A stretch of DNA of 64,000 nucleotides from Dillenia suffruticosa. Its lineage: Eukaryota > Streptophyta > Magnoliopsida > Dilleniales > Dilleniaceae. The position numbers were made by a program, and so were the translations under genes. Location: positions 20,610,001 through 20,674,000 of the forward strand of contig JAVTVX010000035.1 in the NCBI GenBank assembly GCA_033439265.1, in the 5' to 3' direction. The notes under the pieces are model-generated. The model did no database searches. It saw only the letters and a list, made by a program, of their open reading frames with translations, and was not told the DNA's origin. This document shows positions 54,548 through 64,000 of this stretch, piece after piece; within the stretch, counting starts at the first letter, position 1, and the number at the start of each line of letters is the position of its first letter.

Positions 54548-54910
54548 TAACCTCAAAAAATTAAAAAAATTAAAAAAATTTTTAAAACAATATCTTTCAA
54601 AAAATATTTTTAAAACTAACACACATATGTCGTGACTTAAAATCACGACATTACTGTTCATTGAACAGTGCCACGTCGCGACTTCAAATCACGACATGGC
54701 ACTGCTCATGATGATTTCATGTCGTGACTTCAAGTCACGACATAGTATTATATATGTTATGACTTGAAGTCATGACATGATACTGTTCATTGAACAGTGC
54801 ATACTGTTCAATGTATAATAATGTCGTGATTTCAAGTCAGTGTTTTAAATTTAGAAATATTTTTTGAATGGCATTGTTTTAAAAATTTTTTTTATTTTTG
54901 AGATTAGTTA
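54548..54910. mobile_element. Foldback MITE with internal palindrome array
   Basis: The ends are inverted repeats of roughly 70 bp: TAACCTCAAAAAATT... at 54548 and ...TTTTTGAGATTAGTTA ending 54910, sharing AATTTTTAAAACAAT and TTCAAAAAATATTT in opposite orientation. Inside are four to five copies of a 23-25-bp palindrome of the type TGTCGTGACTT-AA-TCACGACA (about 54628, 54674, 54720, 54754 and a half copy at 54821), spaced by a second palindrome TGTTCATTGAACA. No coding capacity. It lies just upstream of the FVE exon remnant. Confidence 0.75.
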
Positions 54911-55119
54911 GAGACTCGGTGAGAGTAGTCAGAGACTCGGTGACGGAGTCGGTATGAGAAACAGCAACAGAAGAAGACTTATATTCAGAATGAACCTGAA
55001 GCTGAGGCTAAAGCTGAACCGGTGATTGATGATTAATTCGAGCGGTGGAAGACAACGATACCAGTTCTTTATGACTGGTTTACCAATTACAATTTCGTTT
55101 GGCCTTCTCTCTCTTGCAG

Positions 55120-55154
<35 letters not shown>

Positions 55155-55929
55155 TTGCGTGTTTAGAGGTGAAGAAAACTTTGATTTCTTCCTTCATTGT
55201 TTGTTGAATGCTTCTGTTCCATCAGAATAATTGTTTACTCTTTCACGTCTGTGACTGGTCTGTTCTAGAAGCAGGCTTTATATAATCTGAGAATGCGTTC
55301 TGCTTTGTGTTTTGATGCCTCTTTGATAAACCAGATCTCTCTCTCTCTCTCTGCGTGGGTTATCTTTGAGTTCTCGGGTTGATAAAAATTTAAAGTCGAT
55401 GGATTCAGTAGCTTGAAATTTTGAAAATTCTGTTACTGAAATTAGGCATGGCAAAATATAAGTCATGGGGCTGATCTACATTTGCACACTTTTTTCTCAA
55501 GTGATAAAAGCACATCTGAATCATCGTATGTATGTTTTGCTTATAAATTTGATTGGACTTTTTTAGATGATGATTACATCATTATTGATCAAATTCTCTT
55601 GGGCGCAGTAGCATTTGAAACCATACTCCAATTGATACTTAATTCGGTCTCATCCTGCCAAAATGGATTTTCTTCTTAGTTATGTATTAGTGGCGCCCAG
55701 TTTCAACCTCATTTATTTCTAGAGGTTGAATGTTTCGATGATATCTGATGTGTATGCCTAGCATGGAGATGGGCAATTGGACACTCTAGATCTTTAAGAG
55801 TCTAGACTTGAGTATCTTCTTGTGCATTCTTTATTCAAGTCTGATAATAAATAAAATATCCTTAAAAAAAGAAGGATTGTAACCTCACAAGAGATCCACT
55901 ATAAGATAAGTTGCCCCCAGGTTTGTCAT

Positions 55930-56433
55930 TGTTGGTTATGTATGCCCGATGAGGGGCATTTTGGTTATCCTTGGGATAATGGGGTAACTTCCATTATCCC
56001 ATTTACCATTCCATAATTAACCACCAATAATGACCCTTCTAATGCCTTGGAACGTGGCTACAGGGGTAGTGATTCCTCTCTCTCCAATTTGTGAAATGAA
56101 GGTGAGAGCCTGTGTGTGTTCTTCCATTGGCGTGAACAGTAACCATGGAGGAGAAAGACTAACATTACACTTCTCTAGAGAGAGAAAATAGAGTGATGGA
56201 TGAAGATTTTCGCGTAAGAAAATCTCCCATCGTCAAACGATTCACCGGATGTGAGGGTTGTGGCGTCGTGGATTTGAGGGGGTGGTTCGATTGCGTGATC
56301 ACCATCCGACCGTGTGATCCGTTCGAAGGATATCGTGACACGGTTGATTTTGAAAACTGTCCTATCGAGATATTTATTCCGAAAATTCCGAACTATTTAT
56401 TTCACGTTTCCGCATGCGCGATTAAATCCAACA
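55930..56433 (+). repeat. 5' LTR of the Copia element
   Basis: A 504-bp LTR, TGTTGGTTATG to AAATCCAACA. It contains a CTCTCTC-rich patch at about 56078 and a GC-richer 3' third shared with the solo LTR at 30759-31192 only in outline. Confidence 0.93.
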
Positions 56434-56446
56434 TTGGTATCAGAGC
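56434..56446 (+). other. Primer-binding site
   Basis: TTGGTATCAGAGC directly after the 5' LTR; it is complementary to the 3' end of initiator methionine tRNA, the usual Copia primer. Confidence 0.9.
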
Positions 56447-56999
56447 GATCGTTAGATTTAATTTAAATAATTTTCGGAATTATTTTTGGGATTTAAAATT
56501 TTGGGGTCCGGATCACGGATGAATTTCGTGAATCCGAGAACACCGTAAGAATACCCATAGTCCAGGGATTACAAAACCAATTTTTATTTAATTTTCTGAG
56601 CATGTTTGGGCCATGAAAAATCCGGTCGAAGTTTGCGACCGTACGGACATGAAAATCTTAGATCTATAGCTTTATAGGGCGGATCGATGCATGAAAATGT
56701 TATAAATATGTTCCTTGCATCTAGATCTACAGTTTCATGCCTTTTAATATAAGTTTTGGATGCCGAAAACTGGGATTTCCGAATGGCTGCGGAGGGCCGC
56801 GACTGGGGTAGTTGGTTTTCGTCATTTGTGGGCATGAATCCTCCTAAAATCGAGTGTAGGATGTTTGGAGGAAGTCCATTAATATTTTCCAGTCGAAAAA
56901 TGCAAGAAAAAATAGCCAAAAATCGAGTTTTTTGGAAACCGGTTCGAAAAATCCGTTGCAGGACCCGTCGGACGAAGAAAAACCGGCCCAAACCCCCGG

Positions 57000-57345
57000 G
57001 CGGGTGACACGCACTCGCCAGAAGGCTCGTCTGGCAGGCGCGTGAAGCAGGGGGCAGGCAGCGGTTCGCGTCGGACCCTGACCCGTAACCGACCCGACTG
57101 GGTCGGACCCGGACGTTGACCGGCGGTCGGGTCAACCCTGACCCGTTGACCAACCCGGTCTGACCCGGCTCAAGGCAGCTCGGCGCGTGAGCCGCGTGCC
57201 GCGACTGGGCGCATGTGAGCCGAGATTCGCCAGGCGCGGGCGGCGAGTGTGAGGCGCGTCGAATGCATCGCCGGCGAGCGGCGGGGCGTATGGGCCCCGA
57301 GCGGCGCGTGTGGGCCCCGGGCGGCGCGTGAGGTTGCTTAAAATT
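57000..57345. other. GC-rich block in the Copia leader
   Basis: A strongly GC-rich, CpG-dense stretch (GGCGCGTG, GTCGGACCC and TGACCCG words repeated) inside an otherwise AT-rich element, between the primer site and the gag remnants. It opens a 257-codon minus-strand frame (56584-57357), which is a composition artefact. Confidence 0.6.
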
Positions 57346-58272
57346 GAATTTTTTCAATTTTTTAGGGTCTTATATCCATAAATGTGACTTTTTGTAGGTT
57401 TTTGTATGCCGAATCAAAATCCAAATGGTAAGATGCGATTCCGAGTTGCGGTGTATGGTGTCCGTTGATTCATACGCTCGCTTTGGAGTCTGTACTCAAG
57501 TCACTTTGGTCTTGATGATTCGTAGGGCGTACAAAAATGTGATAATAAGTATCTCGAAGTCACAAATATTTCTCTTAATGCGTTAAGAATTGTCGTATTA
57601 AATTTTTGTAAGGAAAGTAAACTGAATGATGTGATCTACGAGATTTTATCAGTACATTCAGTTTATTCTCGAGAGGTAAAAACTAACGAGAATCTGAGGC
57701 AAAAAATGATGGGCCCTAGGGTGGGCACTGCGCCTCAAGATATACGAGATAAAGAGTTTTATCATGTATGGTAAAAAAGAATTGCCAAGTTAGGGCAATC
57801 CTTACCAGTGGTATACACAATGATTTAATCTCGTTTTACGAATCATATCTTATGGAAATGTCGGTTCGACTCGTCCCATAAGAGCATTGTGTTGTTATCT
57901 TTGGCTCCTAATGTGAGGATGCAGAAGAAAAGGGTTAATCATACAATGAGACAAATGTCGAGTATGATCACCAATTTAATTTTTACCTAATTCATGGGAA
58001 ACCGTGAAATCCTATTTCACATTTGACGAAAGTATTCATACTTTCGTTGACGTAAATACGTATTGTGAGCTCGATGAAGAGCACTTAGGGCGAGTAGACC
58101 ACACTTGAGTCATGCTTATTCAGAGAAGTTGAGTAAGGACTTACCCGACACTAAGCCAACAGCATAAGCATGTGAACGAGACTCGAGATCCAGGTAATAA
58201 AAATCATCCGAGAAAACCGACAACGAGGTACAAGAATGCAAGAAGAAGGAATTTGATTAAACCAAAGTAAAT

Positions 58273-58430
58273 TGCTACGTTTGAGGTAGATTTGGTCATT
58301 TCACTCGTGAGTGTGACGAGCAGAAATTAATATCATTTTTCTTTACGTGGTTTGAGATTTGTCTCATTCACAATAATACTCGCTGATTTCTCTCATTTGA
58401 AATCAGGAGCAACCGACCACGTAACTTGAG
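58273..58430 (+). pseudogene. Gag zinc knuckle and protease remnant of the Copia element
   Basis: 58273-58314 has the C-x2-C-x4-H-x4-C spacing of a CCHC knuckle (GRFGHFTREC), but the second Cys codon is TGA (58282-58284). SGATDHVT at 58403-58426, the Copia protease active-site region, is preceded by Lys instead of Asp and followed by a stop. Confidence 0.7.
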
Positions 58431-58794
58431 ACAAGAGTGCGTAAATATAGTTCCGTCAAGTGAATCCTTAAGCTTGGAGGATTTACGTTAAGGATAGAGC
58501 ATTTGTCTTTATCCGAGGGAACGACACTTGTCATGACGTTCTTAATACTGTAGGCATTCGACGGATCTATAATTTGGTACCTTGTCTAAAATTGATTGTG
58601 ATATGCGTGAAATTATTTTTTTTTTAATACGACAATTTTCTAAATTGTTCTGGTTTTAATCAATGATGAATTGTATGCACTGGGTGATGTTCCTTTTAAT
58701 GGTTTTTTATCGTTCTACTATTGTCTTTACATCTGATTGCGTAGATGATGATGTAAATGAATGATATAGTAGACTTAGACGCATAGGGTAAGCG

Positions 58795-59211
58795 ATGATG
58801 AATCGGTTAGTAGCAAAAGGTTTATTGGACCCGCTGACCATATTCGAATTACCCGTATGTGAGTTTTGCCTACCTGACAAAATGACGAGAAAACCATTTG
58901 GCAATACAATGAGAGCTGAGACTCCATTGCTGTTAAACTATTGTGCCTTTCTTTTCTTGTGGTCTTATGAGCATGAGAGCCGAAAATGGAATTGTGTAGA
59001 AAATATTGCTTATAGATGCTTACGTGCGTTTCGGTTCATCTATTTGATCTTGCATAAATCTGAGGCATTAGATTGCTTCAGGAGGTTCATAAGCGAGATT
59101 GAGAATCAGTTAGATTTGAAAGAGAGACTCTCAGAACCGAGCGAGAACGCAAGTATTCGTCTAAACTACACATGGGGCTCTATTTTGAGAAGAGTTTTAC
59201 GAGACTACTGA
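58795..59211 (+). pseudogene. Copia GAG-pre-integrase and N-terminal integrase remnant
   Basis: An open frame of 138 codons. MNRLVAKGLLDPLT and CEFCLPDKMTRKPF match the gag-pre-integrase zinc-binding region of Copia; RFIYLILHKSEAL matches the integrase start. Similarity then breaks. NTIFLENDFPMRGEI at about 59375-59420 belongs to the region after integrase. Everything from there to the 3' end (reverse transcriptase, RNase H) has been deleted. Confidence 0.75.
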
Positions 59212-59739
59212 CTATTAGTCAGTTTTCCATTGAGCTTTGGACAGGGAGGCAGCCTGACCTTAGCTACTTGAGGTTATGGGATTGTGCCACAATCTCTCGC
59301 ATTCACACGGTGAGTTAGGCCCGCAAGAAAATACGTGTTCCTAGGCGAATGCGGACGACACTATAATTGAGATTGAATCTCATAATACCATATTTCTTGA
59401 GAATGATTTCCCTATGAGAGGTGAAATCAATTTGGACCCTACTCTTTATGCGATGGATGAGCCTAGTGGCTCGGAGAGACCAGCGGCGGGATACAAGAAT
59501 CCACTACAGATCTTGATCTCAGTAGGAGCGATCCATTAAGAGATAAAGATTTTTCTCTTCTAAGAGTATCGAGAATGCGTATTTAAACGTTGTTTCTCGA
59601 TTGAGGGTGAGACCCTCGTTGCGATTCTAGAGGATGATGAGAAATCCAAAACGGTCCAAAAGACTCTCGAGAGTTCTGCAAAAGATGCAAAATACGTTTA
59701 TTGAAATCCAAAACGTTGTTTCTCCTTACCCTCATGTGC

Positions 59740-59749
59740 AAGTGGGAGA
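59740..59749 (+). other. Polypurine tract
   Basis: AAGTGGGAGA immediately before the 3' LTR; it primes plus-strand synthesis in LTR elements. Confidence 0.85.
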
Positions 59750-60254
59750 TGTTGGTTATGTATGCCCGATGAGAGGCATTTTGGTCATCCTTGGGATAAT
59801 GGGGTAACTCCCATTATCCCATTTACCATTCCATAATTAACCACCAATAATGACCCTTCTAATGCCTTGGAACGTGGCTACGGGAGTAGTGATTCCTCTC
59901 TCTCCAATTTGTGAAATGAAGGTGAAAGGCCTATGTGTGTTCTTCCATTGGCGTGAACAGTAACCATGGAGGAGAAAGGCTAACATTGCACTTTTCTAGA
60001 GAAAGAAAATATAGTGAGGGATGGAGATTTTCGCGTAGGAAAATCTCCCATCGTCAAACGATTTACCGGATGTGAGGGTTGTGGCGTCGTGGATTTGAGG
60101 TGGTGGTTCGATTGCGTGATCATCATCCGACCGTGCAATCCGTTCGAAAGATATCGTGACACGGTGGATTTTAGAGACTGTTCTATCGAGGTATTTATCT
60201 CAAAAATTCCGAACTATTTATTTCACATTTCCACATGCGCGATTAAATCCAACA
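59750..60254 (+). repeat. 3' LTR of the Copia element
   Basis: A 505-bp copy of the 5' LTR, followed at once by the duplicated GTCAT. Confidence 0.93.
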
Positions 60255-60807
60255 GTCATAAAGCCCATGAAAGCAAGCACTGCAGTAAGGTAAAGTCTTC
60301 TGAAAATTAATAATGGTGTGCATAAGTATCTGAAATTAATGAAGTATTCTTTTCTATCACAAGGTATCACTTGTCTCACTAAAAATTTCAGACTGATGGA
60401 ACTGTTCCGAAGACCTTGGTCGTGGCTAGGGTTGAAGTTCTCAAACCAAGGGTTGCTGCTGCACAGCCCGTCTCCAAGGTGATTTAACTACAATTTCTGT
60501 ATTTGCTTTATGGAGATATCTAAATTTGCCCGCATGTTGCAGTTCAGTGTAGATGCGGTCACCTTTCATAAAGCACAAGACCATACTACATCTTTTGGGG
60601 GGGGGGTATGAGCCTTGCATGTGTATAAATGATTGGTGCAGTTTAGAAACAAGACAGATAACAAGTTTGCTTTGTTCCCAATTAATGAAATCTGTGTCAC
60701 TAGGTTTGGTACAAATCTGCAGTAATCCATTAATTTTGCATGTGAACAGGATCAGGGAACTCCCACAGTGCACTAAGACATTGGCTACTCACATCGATAT
60801 TCCTGAG

Positions 60808-61660
60808 GTTGGACCCCATATTACCCCCCTTCTAAAATTTTTTCAACTTTCTAATGTAAATAGCTTCATTTCTGCCTTATTTGCGAAAAAACTTAACCCA
60901 GGTTCTAATATGAAATAATCAATAAATACTTTTTATTTGACAAAATTAATAAATCATGTGTCAAAATAGATTATAGGGTTTTTTTTTTTTTTTTTGTTAT
61001 AGTTTGTACTAAGTTTTTGCAATTGATGGGAGCACTCGTTCTTATTAAAATTTTAAATTACAACATTAATTTTTTTTGAACATATATCCCTTAATTACTA
61101 ATCGGATTAAGAGCAAAATGAGTGGATTATTGGACACATGCTTTGATCTCTCATGCATTTATAAACCTAATAAAATCCATTTTTCTTCTTTTGTTTTGAA
61201 ACCAACAATCATCAAGTGCATCTCATCATGTCACGCCCCAAACCAGATCTACTTTCTCTGTCATTAGAACTCATATTAAACTTTTAATATTTATTTTAGT
61301 TATGATTATTTTTTAGTAATTAAAAAAATTAAATTCAAATAATCTTAATAAATAATATCTAAAGAAAAGGGGAAAAAAAGCTTTCTTTGTTTCCTTTCCT
61401 TCGGCCCCTTTGTTTTTCTTCTTGCTCAAGTAACAAAAATATTATATTTTATAATTTTTTTTACGTTGAATTATTATTTAAAATTGAATTATATGATGTT
61501 CATTCATAGTATAATATTAATTTATTAACATAATTAAAAGTACAAAATATGTTGTTATTACTAAAAAAAAATAACTAAATAATCATGTTCCATCGCGGCA
61601 ATTTCTTTCTTTCGTTTCCCTCCCCATTTTTTTTCTTTCTTTTTTTATACGTCTTTGATT
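60808..61660. other. Intergenic, FVE remnant to TM9SF gene
   Basis: No WD40 continuation after 60807. There is a T run at 60980-60996, then AT-rich sequence. The 63-codon frame at 61076-61267 is unassigned. Confidence 0.45.
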
Positions 61661-61668
61661 AACTTAGG

Positions 61669-61845
61669 AAACGACGTCGTTTTGACTTGGAAAAGACGGT
61701 TCAAAGAAATTGTACTTTTGATCCCCCGGAGCGTGCGTGACCGGCGCGGCGATTCCTAGACGACATCTCAGGCGCACGCGGTTTCTTTCCGACACTAACA
61801 CGCAAAAACCGGCGATTTCTTCTCGGGTGGAAACGACGTCGTTTT
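61669..61845. promoter_or_regulatory. Paired palindromic AAACGACGTCGTTT elements upstream of TM9SF gene
   Basis: AAACGACGTCGTTTT occurs at about 61669-61683 and again at about 61830-61844, 161 bp apart, both about 120-300 bp before the ATG at 61964. The ACGT core suggests binding by bZIP-type factors. The sequence between the copies is GC-richer than the surroundings. Confidence 0.55.
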
Positions 61846-61963
61846 TTTACTAGTCTTGACTTTCATGTTTCATCTTCGTCCCAGACAAATCCGATAGAGT
61901 CGATAGAAAGAGAGACAACAATAAAACTCTCTGAAATCGAAGTTTCTCTCTCTCAACCAAAAG

Positions 61964-64000
61964 ATGGGAAGCTACCGGCCGATCCTCTCTCTCTTTCTTC
62001 TCCTTCTAGTTCTTCCTCTTGCCTACACTTTCTACCTTCCTGGTGTCGCTCCTCGCGATTTTCAAACTGTATGTTTCTCTCTTCTCTCTCTCTCTCTCTC
62101 TATCTATCTACACTTCAATAGTGCAAAATTGATTATACGACCGTCTAAATTTGTTATTCTCTGTGATTTCGTGTTGTGAACTCTGAAATACTGCTGATTT
62201 TGTCTTCTGAGCCGGTCAATCGGTTTGACTTTTAAACGGTGTTCAGATTTTGATCTCTATGTTTGGGGATTTGAGTTTAACGGATCTGATTCTGCTCAAA
62301 AAGATCGTTCTTTCTGTTACTGCTTGTTCTGTTTTCTGATGATTTAAGTCCATGTGGAACAGAATCCTATTTGAAGTTATGAGACCTCTGTTCTTCTGGG
62401 TTTTCTGGTGGAAAAACTCTGCTTCTTGTCATCTGGGATTCTGATTTTCTTTGTGTGTTTTGTGATGAATTGATGATGATTCGGTGCACTTATAATTGTT
62501 TTTGGGCTTTTATGTCAGTTTCTTGTTATTTCAAGCATTTATTTTTTCTGGAGTTTGAAGCTCTGGGTTGCTCTAGGTCATGAAATTAGTAAAAATACAA
62601 ATTAATTAATGATTTGCATGATTTATTTGTGGTAACTAATGGGCTGAATGAAGTTTGCTGCTAAATTAAATGAATGATGTTTCAAGGATTTGTGAAACCA
62701 TAGATTTTTCTTTGGCTTTTATGTCATTTTCTGATCATTCCAAGCGTTTCTGAGGTTCGAAGTTCTAGGTTTCTCTAGTTCTTAAAATTAGTACAACTGC
62801 AAGTTAATTCACGTTTTGCACGAGCTTTACTTCTGAAATCAAGGAGCTCAAAAGTATGAATGGGTTTTATTCATTTCATTTTCCAGCAAACTTGATTGAG
62901 CAATTTGGTTACTAGAAATCAAGTGGCCTGGGTAGCTTAGTTTGTGAAACGGTGGAGGGAATTTAATGAATGTGAAGTAGCAGATACAACAAGAAAATTT
63001 TTTAAAGATTAGTCTTCCTATGAAAGAGAGGGTAAGAGTGGAGTATGCACTCTTTCCTGCTGTTGTAAATAATAATCATCCTGCTATTACTTGCAAGGAG
63101 TAGGGTTAGATGCAACAGCTTTAGGATGAATTCGAGTATCAGATGTTTCAGGATTTTGTGCCTCTGGGAACTCTTATTGATGTTTCATTAGGAAACCAAT
63201 CAGATGGATGCAATGGGATTGGAAGGAAAAGGGACTAATGATCTATCGAAAATTGTTCTAATAAAGTAAATTGAGAAAATTTGGTCATGCAGTTTACCCG
63301 TATCTCAAGTTTGCAACAAATATGGGACGCAAGTCCTAGCTGAGTTAATTTGATTGATCTTGCAAATGCCAGTGTAGATCAAAGTGTACGAATTCAAATG
63401 TTTAGTTCAAAATTTAAATCTTCTTATTCAAGGTCATAAGTCTTGGTATATTATGAGACAATTTTTCTTATTTTATTACTCTATTGGTGTTTTAAGATTA
63501 TCCCTATTCTTGCAACATGCTCTTCCTTTTTTTTTCTTAATTGTCTACCACTTGATACTCAATGTATTGTGGCTCTGACCTCATTCTTTAATACTTATCT
63601 TTTAAGATAATTTGTAGTTGTATGAGCATGCATTACTTCATAAGCAACACTTGCATTAATAACCCTATCACTATTTTCTAAGGTGTCAACAACAATAAGA
63701 AGTACATTGTAGTTAACATTCCTATTCAAAGCATAGTACCTTAAGGGGATCTTACTCATTCCTATTGAGAAAGTTCTTTTTTTTTTTTAATTTCATTTTC
63801 CAACTCCGGATGAGTTTGTTAAGGCCTCTGGCGATACTGATTGCAAACTTTTGTACTGTCTCAACCTAATTCTACTATTTTCCTAATCCCATCAGATTCC
63901 TTTAATAGACCATGGGTCTATGCACAATGATCAGAAAAGAATCAATTTCAGTAATTAAAAGTTTGAATGGTATTATCAAAGGTACTCCAGGCACTTGCTT
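61964..64000 (+). CDS. Transmembrane 9 superfamily (TM9SF/EMP70) protein, 5' end only
   Basis: TM9SF proteins are nine-helix Golgi/endosomal membrane proteins. Exon 1 is 61964-62068 (35 codons, ends ACT|GTATGT). It begins MGSYRPILSLFLLLLVLPLA, a clear signal peptide, and ends FYLPGVAPRDFQT, the family's hallmark start of the mature lumenal domain. The next exon should open with a GDPLYVKVN-like motif and is not found before 64000, so the first intron is longer than 1.9 kb and the gene runs off the window. The leader is CT-rich (61925-61955). Confidence 0.88.
62069..64000. other. First intron of the TM9SF gene
   Basis: T-rich intron sequence with a (CT)n run at 62083-62102 and a T run at about 63777-63789. 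No exon or transposon end was recognised; the short frames are unassigned. Confidence 0.5.

Larger units (their letters stand above)
55925..60259 (+). mobile_element. Copia-type LTR retrotransposon, internally deleted
   Basis: The LTRs are 55930-56433 and 59750-60254, each starting TGTTGG and ending CCAACA. The target-site duplication GTCAT lies at 55925-55929 and 60255-60259. A primer-binding site TTGGTATCAGAGC follows the 5' LTR and a polypurine tract AAGTGGGAGA precedes the 3' LTR. By eye the LTRs differ at about 30 of 505 positions, mostly transitions, so the insertion is not recent. The interior (3.3 kb) carries gag zinc-knuckle, protease-like and integrase-start remnants in broken frames. 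Reverse transcriptase and RNase H are missing, so it depended on other elements. Total length is about 4.3 kb. Confidence 0.95.
54960..60807 (+). pseudogene. FVE/MSI4-type WD40 protein remnant, split by a Copia element
   Basis: FVE/MSI4 is a WD40 histone-binding protein of the autonomous flowering pathway. Blocks seen: an exon ending at 55119 (VLYDWFTNYNFVWPSLSC), 60392-60478 (TDGTVPKTLVVARVEVLKPR), about 60543-60590 (RSPFIKHKTILH) and about 60745-60807 (NRIRELPQCTKTLATH). All match the start of the MSI4 WD40 domain, in order. Damage: TAA at 55034-55036 just before FERWK; the short exon normally between WPSLSCRW and TDG (GPQ...LYLSEQ) is missing; a frame change near 60555 and a lost Lys codon in KHKT; all WD repeats after ATHIDIPE are absent. 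A 4.3-kb Copia element is inserted in the intron (55930-60254). Non-functional. Confidence 0.85.

Noticed and set aside
56584..57357. 257-codon minus-strand frame
   Set aside because: It exists because the Copia leader block is GC-rich and lacks stop codons. No family resemblance, and it is antisense to the element.

Overview
The window reads as nuclear DNA of a eudicot plant. It is AT-rich, has long genes with many short GT-AG exons, plant-type gene families (a proline-rich receptor-like kinase, a DUF4408/DUF761 protein, plant RDR-gamma and FVE/MSI4 relatives), and many plant transposon classes (Copia LTR, CACTA, tRNA-type SINEs, a Helitron-like element, MITE, L1 LINE). The species cannot be named from the sequence.

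Only four genes look intact. (1) A DUF4408/DUF761 protein on the minus strand (11632-12591). (2) A 16-exon ALE2-type receptor-like kinase (37829-45294; 1107 residues when the exons are summed, every junction keeping frame). (3) The small oligosaccharyltransferase subunit TMEM258 (47752-52331; probably an intron directly after the ATG). (4) The first exon of a transmembrane-9-superfamily gene that runs off the right end (61964-62068 and onward).

Four other genic loci are clearly broken. They keep their introns, so they are not processed copies: an RDR-gamma RNA-dependent RNA polymerase remnant (606-2880), a DEAD-box RNA helicase of the RH10/DDX47 type without its N-terminal half (24803-29338), a CCCH zinc finger/CwfJ (CWF19-like) gene without its 5' half (30338-33844), and an FVE/MSI4 WD40 remnant (about 54960-60807) split by a Copia element. 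As I recall, the CwfJ and kinase genes are neighbours in Arabidopsis too (At5g56900/At5g56890), so that pair probably sits at its ancestral locus.

Layout: 0-11 kb is the RDR remnant, a Helitron-like element, a T-rich decayed repeat, two SINEs and AT-rich spacer. 11.6-15 kb holds the DUF4408 gene and a CACTA element. 17.9-22.2 kb is an A-rich nested satellite built on a conserved core that recurs eight times. 24.8-34 kb holds two pseudogenes with a solo LTR. 37-46 kb holds the kinase and a pair of adjacent poly(A) retroposons. 47.7-52.3 kb is TMEM258 with a transposon-filled intron. 54.5-60.8 kb is a palindrome-rich MITE and the FVE remnant with a 4.3-kb deleted Copia element. 61.6-64 kb is the TM9SF promoter and first exon.

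No operon-like or defence-like gene system is visible. The most unusual structures are the nested A-rich satellite, the palindromic MITE, the very short tRNA-like SINEs with long target-site duplications, and the cluster of intron-bearing gene remnants.
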